Source of the DNA: Flavobacterium pectinovorum
GTDB lineage: Bacteria > Bacteroidota > Bacteroidia > Flavobacteriales > Flavobacteriaceae
DNA: 64,000 bases
Direction: 5' to 3'
Assembly: GCF_900142715.1 (NCBI RefSeq)
Contig: NZ_FRBX01000007.1
Location: forward strand, 114,937 to 178,936
Positions 38,151-46,027 of the stretch are shown one piece after another; positions within the stretch are counted from its first letter, which is position 1, and each line of letters begins with the position of its first letter. The translations under genes were made by a program, and so were the position numbers. Below the pieces are notes generated by a model. It made no database searches. It was not told the origin of the DNA and was given only the letters and a program-made list of their open reading frames with translations.

Positions 38151-40619
38151 ATGCTTTATCATTTTTTTAAAAAGGTCTTTGTGCTTATTGCTGTAATTAC
38201 TGGATTTTCGTGTTATGCACAAAATTTAAAACTTCAATACGATAAACCCGCTGTCGAATGGACAGAAGCGCTTCCTATTGGAAATGGAACTCTGGGCGCA
38301 ATGGTTTTTGGAAGGGTAGATTCTGAATTAATTCAGTTGAATGAAGCTACTTTGTGGAGCGGCGGCCCCGTGCAGAAAAATGTGAATCCGGATGCTTTTA
38401 AAAATCTGGCGCAGATTAGGGAAGCATTAACGAATGAAGATTTTGAAAAAGCTTATAATTTGACTAAAAATATGCAGGGTGCTTACAGCGAAAGTTTTAT
38501 GCCGTTGGGAGATCTTATTTTAAATCAGAATTTTAACGGACAAAAAGCGGATTCTTATAACAGAAGTCTTGATATTGAAACAGGTTTAGCAGTAACCAAT
38601 TTTAAAATTGATAGCGTAAATTATAAAAGAGAAATATTTGCTTCGGCACCGGCACAATGTATTGTTATTAAACTTTCGGCAGATCAGTTAAAAAAACTTT
38701 CTCTTACAATTGATGCTTCAAGCCTTTTAAGAAATCAAAAAACAATACAAAATCAGGCGTTGGTTTTAAACGGAAAAGCACCATCTCATTCAGACCCAAA
38801 TTATATTGATTACAATAAAGAACCCGTTATTTATGATGATGTAGCAGGTTGTAGAGGAATGCGTTTTGAATTGATTATAAAACCAATTATAAAAGATGGA
38901 GAAGTAAGTTCTGATGGAAACAAACTAGTGATTAAAAATGCATCTGAAGTATTACTTTTTGTTTCAGCAGCAACCAGTTTCAATGGATTTGATAAATGCC
39001 CGGATAGTCAGGGAAAAGACGAACATAAATTGGCAGAAAGTCCAATTAAAAAAGTTGTTGCCAAAAAATACGATAGTTTATTAAAAGAACATATTGCAGA
39101 TTTTCAGCATTTCTTTAATAGAGTTTCATTACAACTTAATCAAAAAGAAACCAATAAATCTAATCTGCCTACAGATACAAGATTAGAACAATATGCGAAA
39201 GGAGAAAAAGATGCCGGACTTGAAGCTTTATTTTTTCAATACGGACGTTATCTTTTAATTTCATCTTCACGCACACACAATACGCCAGCCAACTTACAAG
39301 GCATTTGGAACAATAAACTTCGCGCTCCCTGGAGCAGTAATTATACCACAAACATTAATTTACAAATGAATTACTGGCCTGTAGAATCAGGAAGTTTATC
39401 TGAATTGTTTTTTCCGCTTGACGAGTTCATAAAAAATGTTTCTGTAACAGGAGCTGAAACTGCCAAAAGTTATTATCATGCCAACGGTTGGGTATTGCAT
39501 CATAATTCGGATATATGGGCAACCACAAATCCGGTTGGTGATTTTGGAAAAGGAGATCCTATGTGGGCCAATTGGTACATGGGCGCCAATTGGTTAAGCA
39601 GACATTTATGGGAACATTACCAATATACAGGCGATGTGGCATATCTTAAAAAAGTATATCCAATAATAAAAGGTGCGGCAGAATTTAGTTTAGACTGGCT
39701 GCAAAAAGACAAAAATGGTTATCTGGTAACCATGCCTTCGACATCACCGGAAAACAAATATTTTTATGATGGAAAAAAAGGAGGTGTTGTCACGACTGCT
39801 TCGACGATGGATATTGGAATCATAAAAGATTTATTTGAAAATACCATCGAAGCTTCTAAAGTACTCAATACCGATTTAGAATTCAGACAAACGGTAAGCC
39901 AGGCAGCAGACAAATTACTACCTTTTCAAATTGGCAGTAAAGGACAGCTTCAGGAATGGTACAAAGATTTTGAAGATGAAGATCCGCATCACAGGCATAC
40001 TTCTCATTTATATGCTTTACATCCTGCTAATTTAATTTCGCCATTAAAAACTCCGGAATTAGCTGAAGCTGCAAAGAAAACATTAGAACTTCGCGGCGAT
40101 GATGGTACTGGCTGGAGCCTTGCGTGGAAAGTAAATATGTGGGCAAGACTTTTAGATGGAAATCATGCTTATAAATTATTCAAAAACCAATTGAGATTAA
40201 CAAAAGATAATGATCCGAAGTACAGCAGACATGGAGGATGTTATCCGAATCTTTTTGATGCTCATCCACCTTTTCAGATAGACGGAAATTTTGCCGGAAC
40301 CGCAGGCGTTATTGAGCTGTTAATGCAAAGTCAGAATAAAGAAATTCATCTGCTTCCCGCTCTTCCCGATGCCTGGACAGACGGTGAAATAAAAGGCATT
40401 ACGGCAAAAGGTAATTTTACTGTAGCTATAAAGTGGGAGGGTGGTAAAATGACACAGGGTACAATTTTGTCTAATAATGGCGGTAAATGTTCTGTAAGAG
40501 CTGAAACACCATTTGTAATTGAAAAGCTTAATATCAAAAGTGAGAAATCGTCTATAGGTTATTCTGCAGTATTTGAAACTAAAAAGGGAATTTCATATAT
40601 TATAGTACCATCCAAATAG
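38151..40619 (+). CDS. GH95 alpha-L-fucosidase or alpha-L-galactosidase
   Basis: About 822 residues from the ATG at 38151; an in-frame TTG at 38139 would add only four residues before the signal peptide (GFSCYAQ) and is less likely. GH95 blocks: WTEALPIGNGTLGAMVFG, LNEATLWSGGP, NTPANLQGIWNNKLRAPWSSNYTTNINLQMNYWP, PSTSPEN (acid candidate E534, cf. E566 of the Bifidobacterium enzyme), HRHTSHLYALHP and FQIDGNFAG (D711). The enzyme inverts terminal alpha-1,2-fucose; some pectin-locus members prefer alpha-L-galactose, as on rhamnogalacturonan II or xyloglucan. Context with GH28, GH51 and galactanases favours a plant cell-wall substrate. Last plus-strand gene before the convergent regulator. Confidence 0.93.
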   Translation: MLYHFFKKVFVLIAVITGFSCYAQNLKLQYDKPAVEWTEALPIGNGTLGAMVFGRVDSELIQLNEATLWSGGPVQKNVNPDAFKNLAQIREALTNEDFEKAYNLTKNMQGAYSESFMPLGDLILNQNFNGQKADSYNRSLDIETGLAVTNFKIDSVNYKREIFASAPAQCIVIKLSADQLKKLSLTIDASSLLRNQKTIQNQALVLNGKAPSHSDPNYIDYNKEPVIYDDVAGCRGMRFELIIKPIIKDGEVSSDGNKLVIKNASEVLLFVSAATSFNGFDKCPDSQGKDEHKLAESPIKKVVAKKYDSLLKEHIADFQHFFNRVSLQLNQKETNKSNLPTDTRLEQYAKGEKDAGLEALFFQYGRYLLISSSRTHNTPANLQGIWNNKLRAPWSSNYTTNINLQMNYWPVESGSLSELFFPLDEFIKNVSVTGAETAKSYYHANGWVLHHNSDIWATTNPVGDFGKGDPMWANWYMGANWLSRHLWEHYQYTGDVAYLKKVYPIIKGAAEFSLDWLQKDKNGYLVTMPSTSPENKYFYDGKKGGVVTTASTMDIGIIKDLFENTIEASKVLNTDLEFRQTVSQAADKLLPFQIGSKGQLQEWYKDFEDEDPHHRHTSHLYALHPANLISPLKTPELAEAAKKTLELRGDDGTGWSLAWKVNMWARLLDGNHAYKLFKNQLRLTKDNDPKYSRHGGCYPNLFDAHPPFQIDGNFAGTAGVIELLMQSQNKEIHLLPALPDAWTDGEIKGITAKGNFTVAIKWEGGKMTQGTILSNNGGKCSVRAETPFVIEKLNIKSEKSSIGYSAVFETKKGISYIIVPSK

Positions 40620-40689
40620 ATTTTCTGGGAAAAGTATATAATATTATTGTGAATAAATCTCTCGCAAAGACGCAAAATCGTAAAGATTT

Positions 40690-40789
40690 TGTCATTTCGA
40701 CGAAGGAGAAATCTCCACGAGTAACTCCGCAAAGAGAATCCAATCTTTGTCGAGCTTCTCACGGAGATTTCTCCTTCGTCGAAATGACA
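40690..40789. repeat. Long perfect inverted repeat, family E
   Basis: TGTCATTTCGACGAAGGAGA and seven further bases (40690-40716) are exactly complementary to 40763-40789: a perfect 27-bp stem with a 46-nt loop. It lies between the convergent GH95 and HTCS genes and can act as a terminator for both, although T tails are weak. Sequences of this type recur between genes in many Flavobacterium genomes as I recall. Confidence 0.8.
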
Positions 40790-40803
40790 ATATTGTGTTT
40801 AAA

Positions 40804-40906
40804 TTCTACCAATATTTAACTTCTAACGGAGTACTAAAAAATATCTCGGAGAGATTACATATTGGTAGAAATCAATTATTTGTGCCATTTTTTGTCCCGT
40901 AGGGAC
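40804..40906. repeat. Intergenic repeat element, family F
   Basis: TTCTACCAATAT (40804-40815) pairs with ATATTGGTAGAA (40859-40870), enclosing CTAACGGAGTAC and TCTCGGAGAGATTACA. A separate palindrome GTCCCGTAGGGAC lies at 40894-40906. Both parts look like pieces of one mobile or processed repeat placed between convergent genes. Confidence 0.6.
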
Positions 40907-40932
40907 TACACTTATTAATTAGCTTGAATTAA

Positions 40933-43900
40933 TTACGTAATATCTCTCTTCTGAATGATATTCAATTCCTTATTAAAAGAATTTCTGTATTTTTTGATAT
41001 ACTCTGAAGGTTTCATCCCAAACAATTTTACGAACTGTTGGCGGAAATAACGTTGATCTTCTATACCTACCTGAGGTCCAACCTGCGCGATATTAATATT
41101 TTCAGTAAGCATAATTACGGCAGCTCTGCGGATTCTGATCGACCTGATAAAAACATTTACAGTTTGCCCCGAAATCGCTTTAATCTTTTTGTAAAGACTA
41201 GAATGACTCATGCCCATTGCGGCAGAAAAACTCTTTAAATTAAATTCGCTGTTTTCAAGATTGGCCTCGACGATTTCGATACATTTATCAAGAAATTCTT
41301 TGTATTCAACAGGAACTTTATTGACATTTTCACGAAGTGTAATACTGTCTAAGAAATACTTGCGTAATTGCCCCCTGTTTCGAAGAACAGCATCAACACG
41401 CGCCAGAAGTATATCACTGTCAAAAGGTTTGGTAACATAATCATCTGCACCTTCGGTAATGCTCTGCAAATGAATGTCATTGCTGGTTGTAGCTGTGAGA
41501 AGTATCACCGGAATATGGCTTAAATCATCATTTTGTTTGATTTTTTTACATAAATCCAAACCGTTCATGCCTTCCATAGAAATATCGCTCAGTACAATAT
41601 CAGGCATGTGTTTTTCAACAAGTTTTAATCCTTCAATTCCATTTACTGCCGAATACACAATATAGTTTTTGGTAAAAAGCTGTACCAGATAATGATTCAT
41701 TTCGGGATTGTCTTCAACGATTAAAAGTACTTTTTTCGTACTGATTAATGCTGACTGTATATTTTCGGGATTTGTAGGTTGATTTGTATTTTGATTATCT
41801 GCCGGCATTCCTTCTAAAAGTTCACCTACAAGAGGCGACATTTGCGGATAATTTTCATTGATGTTTATTTCTGCAAAATGACTTTTTCCTTTTGGAAGTG
41901 TAATCGTAAACGAAGTACCTTTTCCTACTTCGCTTTTACACGTTATTTCTCCATGATGTTTAGTCACAAAATATTTGGCAACATAAAGACCTATTCCAAA
42001 ACCATTGCTGGTTTTGGACTGACCTTGCTTGAATTCTTCAAAAATAGTATCAATATCATTCTCGTTAATTCCGCTGCCGGTATCCGATATAATAATCGAA
42101 ACATCAGCCGTTTTCTCGATGATTTCAATACTTATAGTTCCTTTATTTGGTGTGAATTTGAAGGCATTTGAGATTAAATTGAAAAGCGTAATTTCTATTT
42201 TTTCATAATCGCCATATATTTCAGCTGCTGTTTTTTCTTCAATAAACTGATAATTTAAACTTTTAACTGACGCCATTTGCGTAAAGCTGTCATAGATTTC
42301 ACGGCACAAACTGTTTAAATTAATCTTAGAAATTTTGAGTTCATCAAGATCTGTTTCAGCTTTTCTAAACAACAGCAACTGATCCGTAAGACTCAATAAT
42401 CTTTTGGCATTTTTATAGGCAAGATTCAGATCGAGATCATCTTCAGAACGGGATTTTCTGTCGATTGCACTTTTTAGCGGATTTATAATTAAAGATAGGG
42501 GAGTGCGCAGTTCATGAGCCATATAAGTAAACATAGAAAACTGCTTTTCGGCATGTTCCTTGTCTTTTTTATGCTCCATACGGGTCAATTTTATTTCGTA
42601 GCGAAGTCTTTCCTTATTTTTATGATACCTTACATAGGCATAAATGGCACCGGCAGCAGCAATAAGGTAAAAAGTATAAGCCCACCATGTTCTGTACCAG
42701 GGCGGAAGGATTTTTACCGTTGCCAGCGTTACTTCATTCGTCCAATTTCCAAAAACATCGGTTGTTTTTACTTTAAAAAAATAGGTTCCTTCCGTTAGTC
42801 GGGAATAATTTGCCCGGTTGTTTTTTGAAGTATAATTCCAGTCTTTGTCCCAACCTTCGAGGAAATAAGCGGTATTAATTTTTTCGGAATTGACATAATC
42901 AAGATAAACAAAATCAAAACTCAATGCCGATTTTTCATAAGGAAGTTCGGCGCCGCTTATCATTTCGAGTTTTTTTTCTGTGATATACGGACTGTCTAAT
43001 TTTAAAGGTTGATTGTTTACCAGTAAATCATTCAATAAAAATTTGCCCGTATTTTTTTTGTCTTTTATATTGTCAGGATCAAAAACATTGAATCCGTTTA
43101 TACCGCCAAAAATAAATTCTCCTGTCGAAAGTTCAGTACCTGCATTCCAGCTAAATTGACTGCCTTGAAGTCCATCAGAAACTCCAAAATTTCTGAAAGT
43201 ATTGTTCTTGGGGTTCAATCTCGAAATTCCGTGATAGGTACTCATCCATAAATCTCCTTTTTGATCTTCCAGAAGGCGAAGGATTGTATTACTCGAAAGG
43301 CCGTTTTGTGTGGTATATTTTTTAGAAGTGCCTGTTTTTGGGTTGAAAAAAAGCAGACCGCCTTCGACAGTACCAATCCAGAGATTTTTGTTTTGATCTT
43401 CGGTTATACATCTGATAGTATAATCGGAGTGATAGTTTTTTACTTTTTTGTTTTTTGGATTTATTTCAAAAAAAGAATTGAAAGTTCCGCCCCAGATTTT
43501 CCCGTCTTTGGTTTCGTAAAGGCAAGTTACATCGCGCAAAGTATTACTGTAGCAAATGAATTTATTTTGTTTTCTATCCAGTTGATATAGCGCTCCGCCG
43601 TTAGTAACGGCAAGCCACAGCGTTTTTTTTGAATCTAAAAACAGCAGCCACGATTCTTGTTCTGCTTTTTTAGTAAATTGATTGTAAATGGAGAAATTCT
43701 GGATTGCTTTTGATTTAGGAACAATTCGGCAAACACCGCCTTTCCACATAGCAACCCAAACCGCGTTATCAGCATCCCTAACAATGCTTGTAACAAAATT
43801 GCTCTGAATCTTTCTGCCGGCAGATGAAGTTGTCGAGTAAACATCGTAAGTATTTTGTTTTCTGTTCCAGTATCGCATTCCGGCGCCATCAGTACCAATC

Positions 43901-44991
43901 CAGATGTTTTTCTTTTCATCTTCACAGAAAGAAAGCATGAAGTTTGCGGCAGGATCTTCGTCTTCTTTATTGGTTAGTGGATCCTTGCTTTTAAAATGAT
44001 TAAAATCGAGCGGTTTTTTCCCCATCATGCTTACGCCGCCACGCAGGGTTCCAAACCACATTTCTCCGGTTTTACTTTCGAATATATCATACAAAGATGT
44101 ACTGTTAAGCAATGCAACCGGACCGCTGGCACGATATAAAATTGGAGTAGATTGATTTTTGGTAATCGTATAAAGTCCTGCACCGTCGGTAGCAATCCAG
44201 AGTCTGTTTTCCTGCTGAAAAAAATCGCGTACGACTGTTTTTTCCAGAAAGTAATTTTTAGAATAACTATTCAGATTATCATTATATAAATACGCCCCTT
44301 CGTCTGATCCAATCCAGAGTCCGTCATTTGTAAGTTTAATGCAATTTGCGCCTGTAATTGTATTGTTGAGAAGTGTTAGTTTATTTGATTTAATATCGTA
44401 CTGGCAAAGACCAGTTCCGGTTATAAAAACATAGAAGTTTTGCTTTTTCTCATTATAAGATATTGATCTTGCGATGTAATTTAATTTTCCGTTAAAAGGG
44501 ATTGCTGTTCCAATTTTCTCACCTTCTTTATAAAGTACGATCGCCTCTTTTGCAGCGACAAGAATGATGTGCAGAGAATGTACCGCAATGATTTCGTAGG
44601 CGGTAACGTTTAAAGGTTTTATTTTTTTATTCGTATCATAATATTTCAGTGGGCTAAAAGAAGATCGTTCTGCATTAAAAACTACAGGTCCGGCAGTTGT
44701 TCCTATCCACAAATTATTTTCAAAGTCACCTTCGATACAACTAATGGCATTTCCCTGAATCGAATTTGGATCTATATGAATATGGCGGTAAATCTTAAAA
44801 TCATTTCCATCATATCGGTTCAGTCCATCAAAAGTTCCAAACCACATATAGCCATTTTGATCCTGATAAATAGAGGCAACAGAATTGTTTGAAAGTCCTA
44901 ATGAAATATCAAGATGTCTTATCGGGTAATTCTGTCCAAATGCATTTATATGCAAAAGACTAATAACAAGAAAGAACGTTAACTTATTCAT
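40933..44991 (-). CDS. Hybrid two-component system regulator (HTCS) of the galactan locus
   Basis: About 1352 residues from the ATG at 44991 (MNKLTFFLVISLLHINAFGQ signal); the frame stays open 25 codons further upstream but those lack signal-peptide character. Order: Reg_prop double propeller (LGLSNNSVASIYQDQNGYMWFG onward), Y_Y_Y domain, membrane helix near 760-780 (WWAYTFYLIAAAGAIYAYVRY), HisKA with YMAHELRTP (H826), HATPase (SDTGSGI, GFGIGLYVAK), receiver (IVEDNPEMN, SDISMEG with D1136, KPF) and AraC HTH (VGIEDQRYFRQQFVKLFGMKPSEY). It is divergent from the SusC gene at 46028 and convergent with GH95, so it most likely senses galactan or arabinogalactan oligosaccharides and activates the GH53 locus, perhaps also the pectin block. 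Confidence 0.94.
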   Translation of the reverse strand: MNKLTFFLVISLLHINAFGQNYPIRHLDISLGLSNNSVASIYQDQNGYMWFGTFDGLNRYDGNDFKIYRHIHIDPNSIQGNAISCIEGDFENNLWIGTTAGPVVFNAERSSFSPLKYYDTNKKIKPLNVTAYEIIAVHSLHIILVAAKEAIVLYKEGEKIGTAIPFNGKLNYIARSISYNEKKQNFYVFITGTGLCQYDIKSNKLTLLNNTITGANCIKLTNDGLWIGSDEGAYLYNDNLNSYSKNYFLEKTVVRDFFQQENRLWIATDGAGLYTITKNQSTPILYRASGPVALLNSTSLYDIFESKTGEMWFGTLRGGVSMMGKKPLDFNHFKSKDPLTNKEDEDPAANFMLSFCEDEKKNIWIGTDGAGMRYWNRKQNTYDVYSTTSSAGRKIQSNFVTSIVRDADNAVWVAMWKGGVCRIVPKSKAIQNFSIYNQFTKKAEQESWLLFLDSKKTLWLAVTNGGALYQLDRKQNKFICYSNTLRDVTCLYETKDGKIWGGTFNSFFEINPKNKKVKNYHSDYTIRCITEDQNKNLWIGTVEGGLLFFNPKTGTSKKYTTQNGLSSNTILRLLEDQKGDLWMSTYHGISRLNPKNNTFRNFGVSDGLQGSQFSWNAGTELSTGEFIFGGINGFNVFDPDNIKDKKNTGKFLLNDLLVNNQPLKLDSPYITEKKLEMISGAELPYEKSALSFDFVYLDYVNSEKINTAYFLEGWDKDWNYTSKNNRANYSRLTEGTYFFKVKTTDVFGNWTNEVTLATVKILPPWYRTWWAYTFYLIAAAGAIYAYVRYHKNKERLRYEIKLTRMEHKKDKEHAEKQFSMFTYMAHELRTPLSLIINPLKSAIDRKSRSEDDLDLNLAYKNAKRLLSLTDQLLLFRKAETDLDELKISKINLNSLCREIYDSFTQMASVKSLNYQFIEEKTAAEIYGDYEKIEITLFNLISNAFKFTPNKGTISIEIIEKTADVSIIISDTGSGINENDIDTIFEEFKQGQSKTSNGFGIGLYVAKYFVTKHHGEITCKSEVGKGTSFTITLPKGKSHFAEININENYPQMSPLVGELLEGMPADNQNTNQPTNPENIQSALISTKKVLLIVEDNPEMNHYLVQLFTKNYIVYSAVNGIEGLKLVEKHMPDIVLSDISMEGMNGLDLCKKIKQNDDLSHIPVILLTATTSNDIHLQSITEGADDYVTKPFDSDILLARVDAVLRNRGQLRKYFLDSITLRENVNKVPVEYKEFLDKCIEIVEANLENSEFNLKSFSAAMGMSHSSLYKKIKAISGQTVNVFIRSIRIRRAAVIMLTENINIAQVGPQVGIEDQRYFRQQFVKLFGMKPSEYIKKYRNSFNKELNIIQKRDIT

Positions 44992-45188
44992 AGATTTTTT
45001 TTTATAAAGCACGTTGCTCTTTGATATACGAAAAATGGAAGAGTTGCGATCTAAAAGCCGGATCAATTTTTATGTGAATATATTTGAAATCTGTATACTT
45101 TGCGAAATTAAAACAATTATTATGTAATGTTTAAAAAACACTACTGGTTTTTTAGATAGTGATTACCTGTTGGGCGCAATTTTTTTCT

Positions 45189-45472
45189 AACACATAGAAA
45201 CATAGATTTAATGATTTTGAAAAGATAAATCAAAAGAAACTAGTTTCTCACACATAGTCCCGAAGCAGAATGTCATTGGTTAAGCGGAAATCTATAAAAT
45301 TACTATAGTTTAATCAGGAAAGTAATTAGAAAAATCCGTTTTTATCAGCATTTTCGCTTTAGCGAATCAGTAAAATCAGCGTCTAATTTTGACGCGGATA
45401 AAACAGATTTACTTCGTAAAAACGCGGATAAAAACGGATTTTATTTGCAATAATTTTATGTTTCTATGTGAT
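45189..45472. repeat. Intergenic inverted-repeat element, family A (copy 2, interrupted)
   Basis: The left end AACACATAGAAACATAG (45189-45205) is identical to that of the copy at 17993; the right end (45456-45472, ATGTTTCTATGTGAT) is one or two bases different. The internal CACACATAGTCCCGAAGC word is shared too. This copy is about 140 bp longer because a family B element is inserted in it (45331-45442). It lies in the 1-kb gap between the divergent HTCS and SusC genes. Confidence 0.75.
45331..45442. repeat. Family B inverted repeat nested in a family A element
   Basis: AAAATCCGTTTTTATCAGC... (from 45331, with TTTCGCTTTAGCGAATCAG) pairs with GACGCGGATAAAACAGATTT... to AAAACGGATTTT (45391-45442). 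It shares ACTTCGTAAA, GACGCGGAT and TTAGCGAATC words with the element at 19198-19328 and lies in the opposite orientation. Confidence 0.72.
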
Positions 45473-45887
45473 AAAAATAATTGCACGCAAAGTGATAGTT
45501 TCTGATAGTATCGTTTTTTTTCAATTTTCTAATGTAAAAATTGAGATTTAAAGTTTTTTTTAATCTTATTTTTTCAGAATAAACCGATTAAAATCCGAAG
45601 CTAATTTGTTATTAAATCTATTATTTTAACGGACAATAATTTGGATTATCATTTTTTTTGACAGAAAAAATTGAAGAATCTGTTTTTATTAAGTGTTGAG
45701 CAGACACTTTTACGAAATTGTCCCCTTTTATAAATGAATTTTTCCCTGTCTTAATATCTGGCTCTGTACTTAATTTGCAGAGTGAGTTGATAAGCTATAA
45801 CGTTTGAGTAATCTTATTTTATTTTTTGTTCAGAGTAAGTCAACTAAAACAAACTAACCAATTATCTTAACCAAAAACACTTTAAAC

Positions 45888-45935
45888 ATGACCAACATTC
45901 CAAAGAAAAATTCATTGAGAAAAACCTTTTCTTAA
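45888..45935 (+). CDS. Possible 15-codon leader ORF upstream of SusC
   Basis: ATG at 45888 opens a 15-codon frame, MTNIPKKNSLRKTFS, ending in TAA, about 90 bp before the SusC start and directly after the AACTAACCAATTATC leader. Basic residues with a following Phe look like the beginning of a signal peptide. It may be a leader peptide or a relic of an older SusC start. Translation is unproven; low confidence. Confidence 0.25.
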   Translation: MTNIPKKNSLRKTFS

Positions 45936-46027
45936 TGTAAAAAAAAAGAGTAAACTTAATATCTCTGCAATCATTTTACCACAGTTAATTAATAAAAACT
46001 AACTTAAACCAACCCAATTAAAAAAGT

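Noticed and set aside
43635..43925. 96-codon minus-strand frame inside the HTCS gene
   Set aside because: It is an out-of-frame shadow of the beta-propeller coding region.
44992..45066. 25-codon N-terminal extension of the minus-strand HTCS
   Set aside because: It would put charged residues before a perfect signal peptide that starts at 44991.
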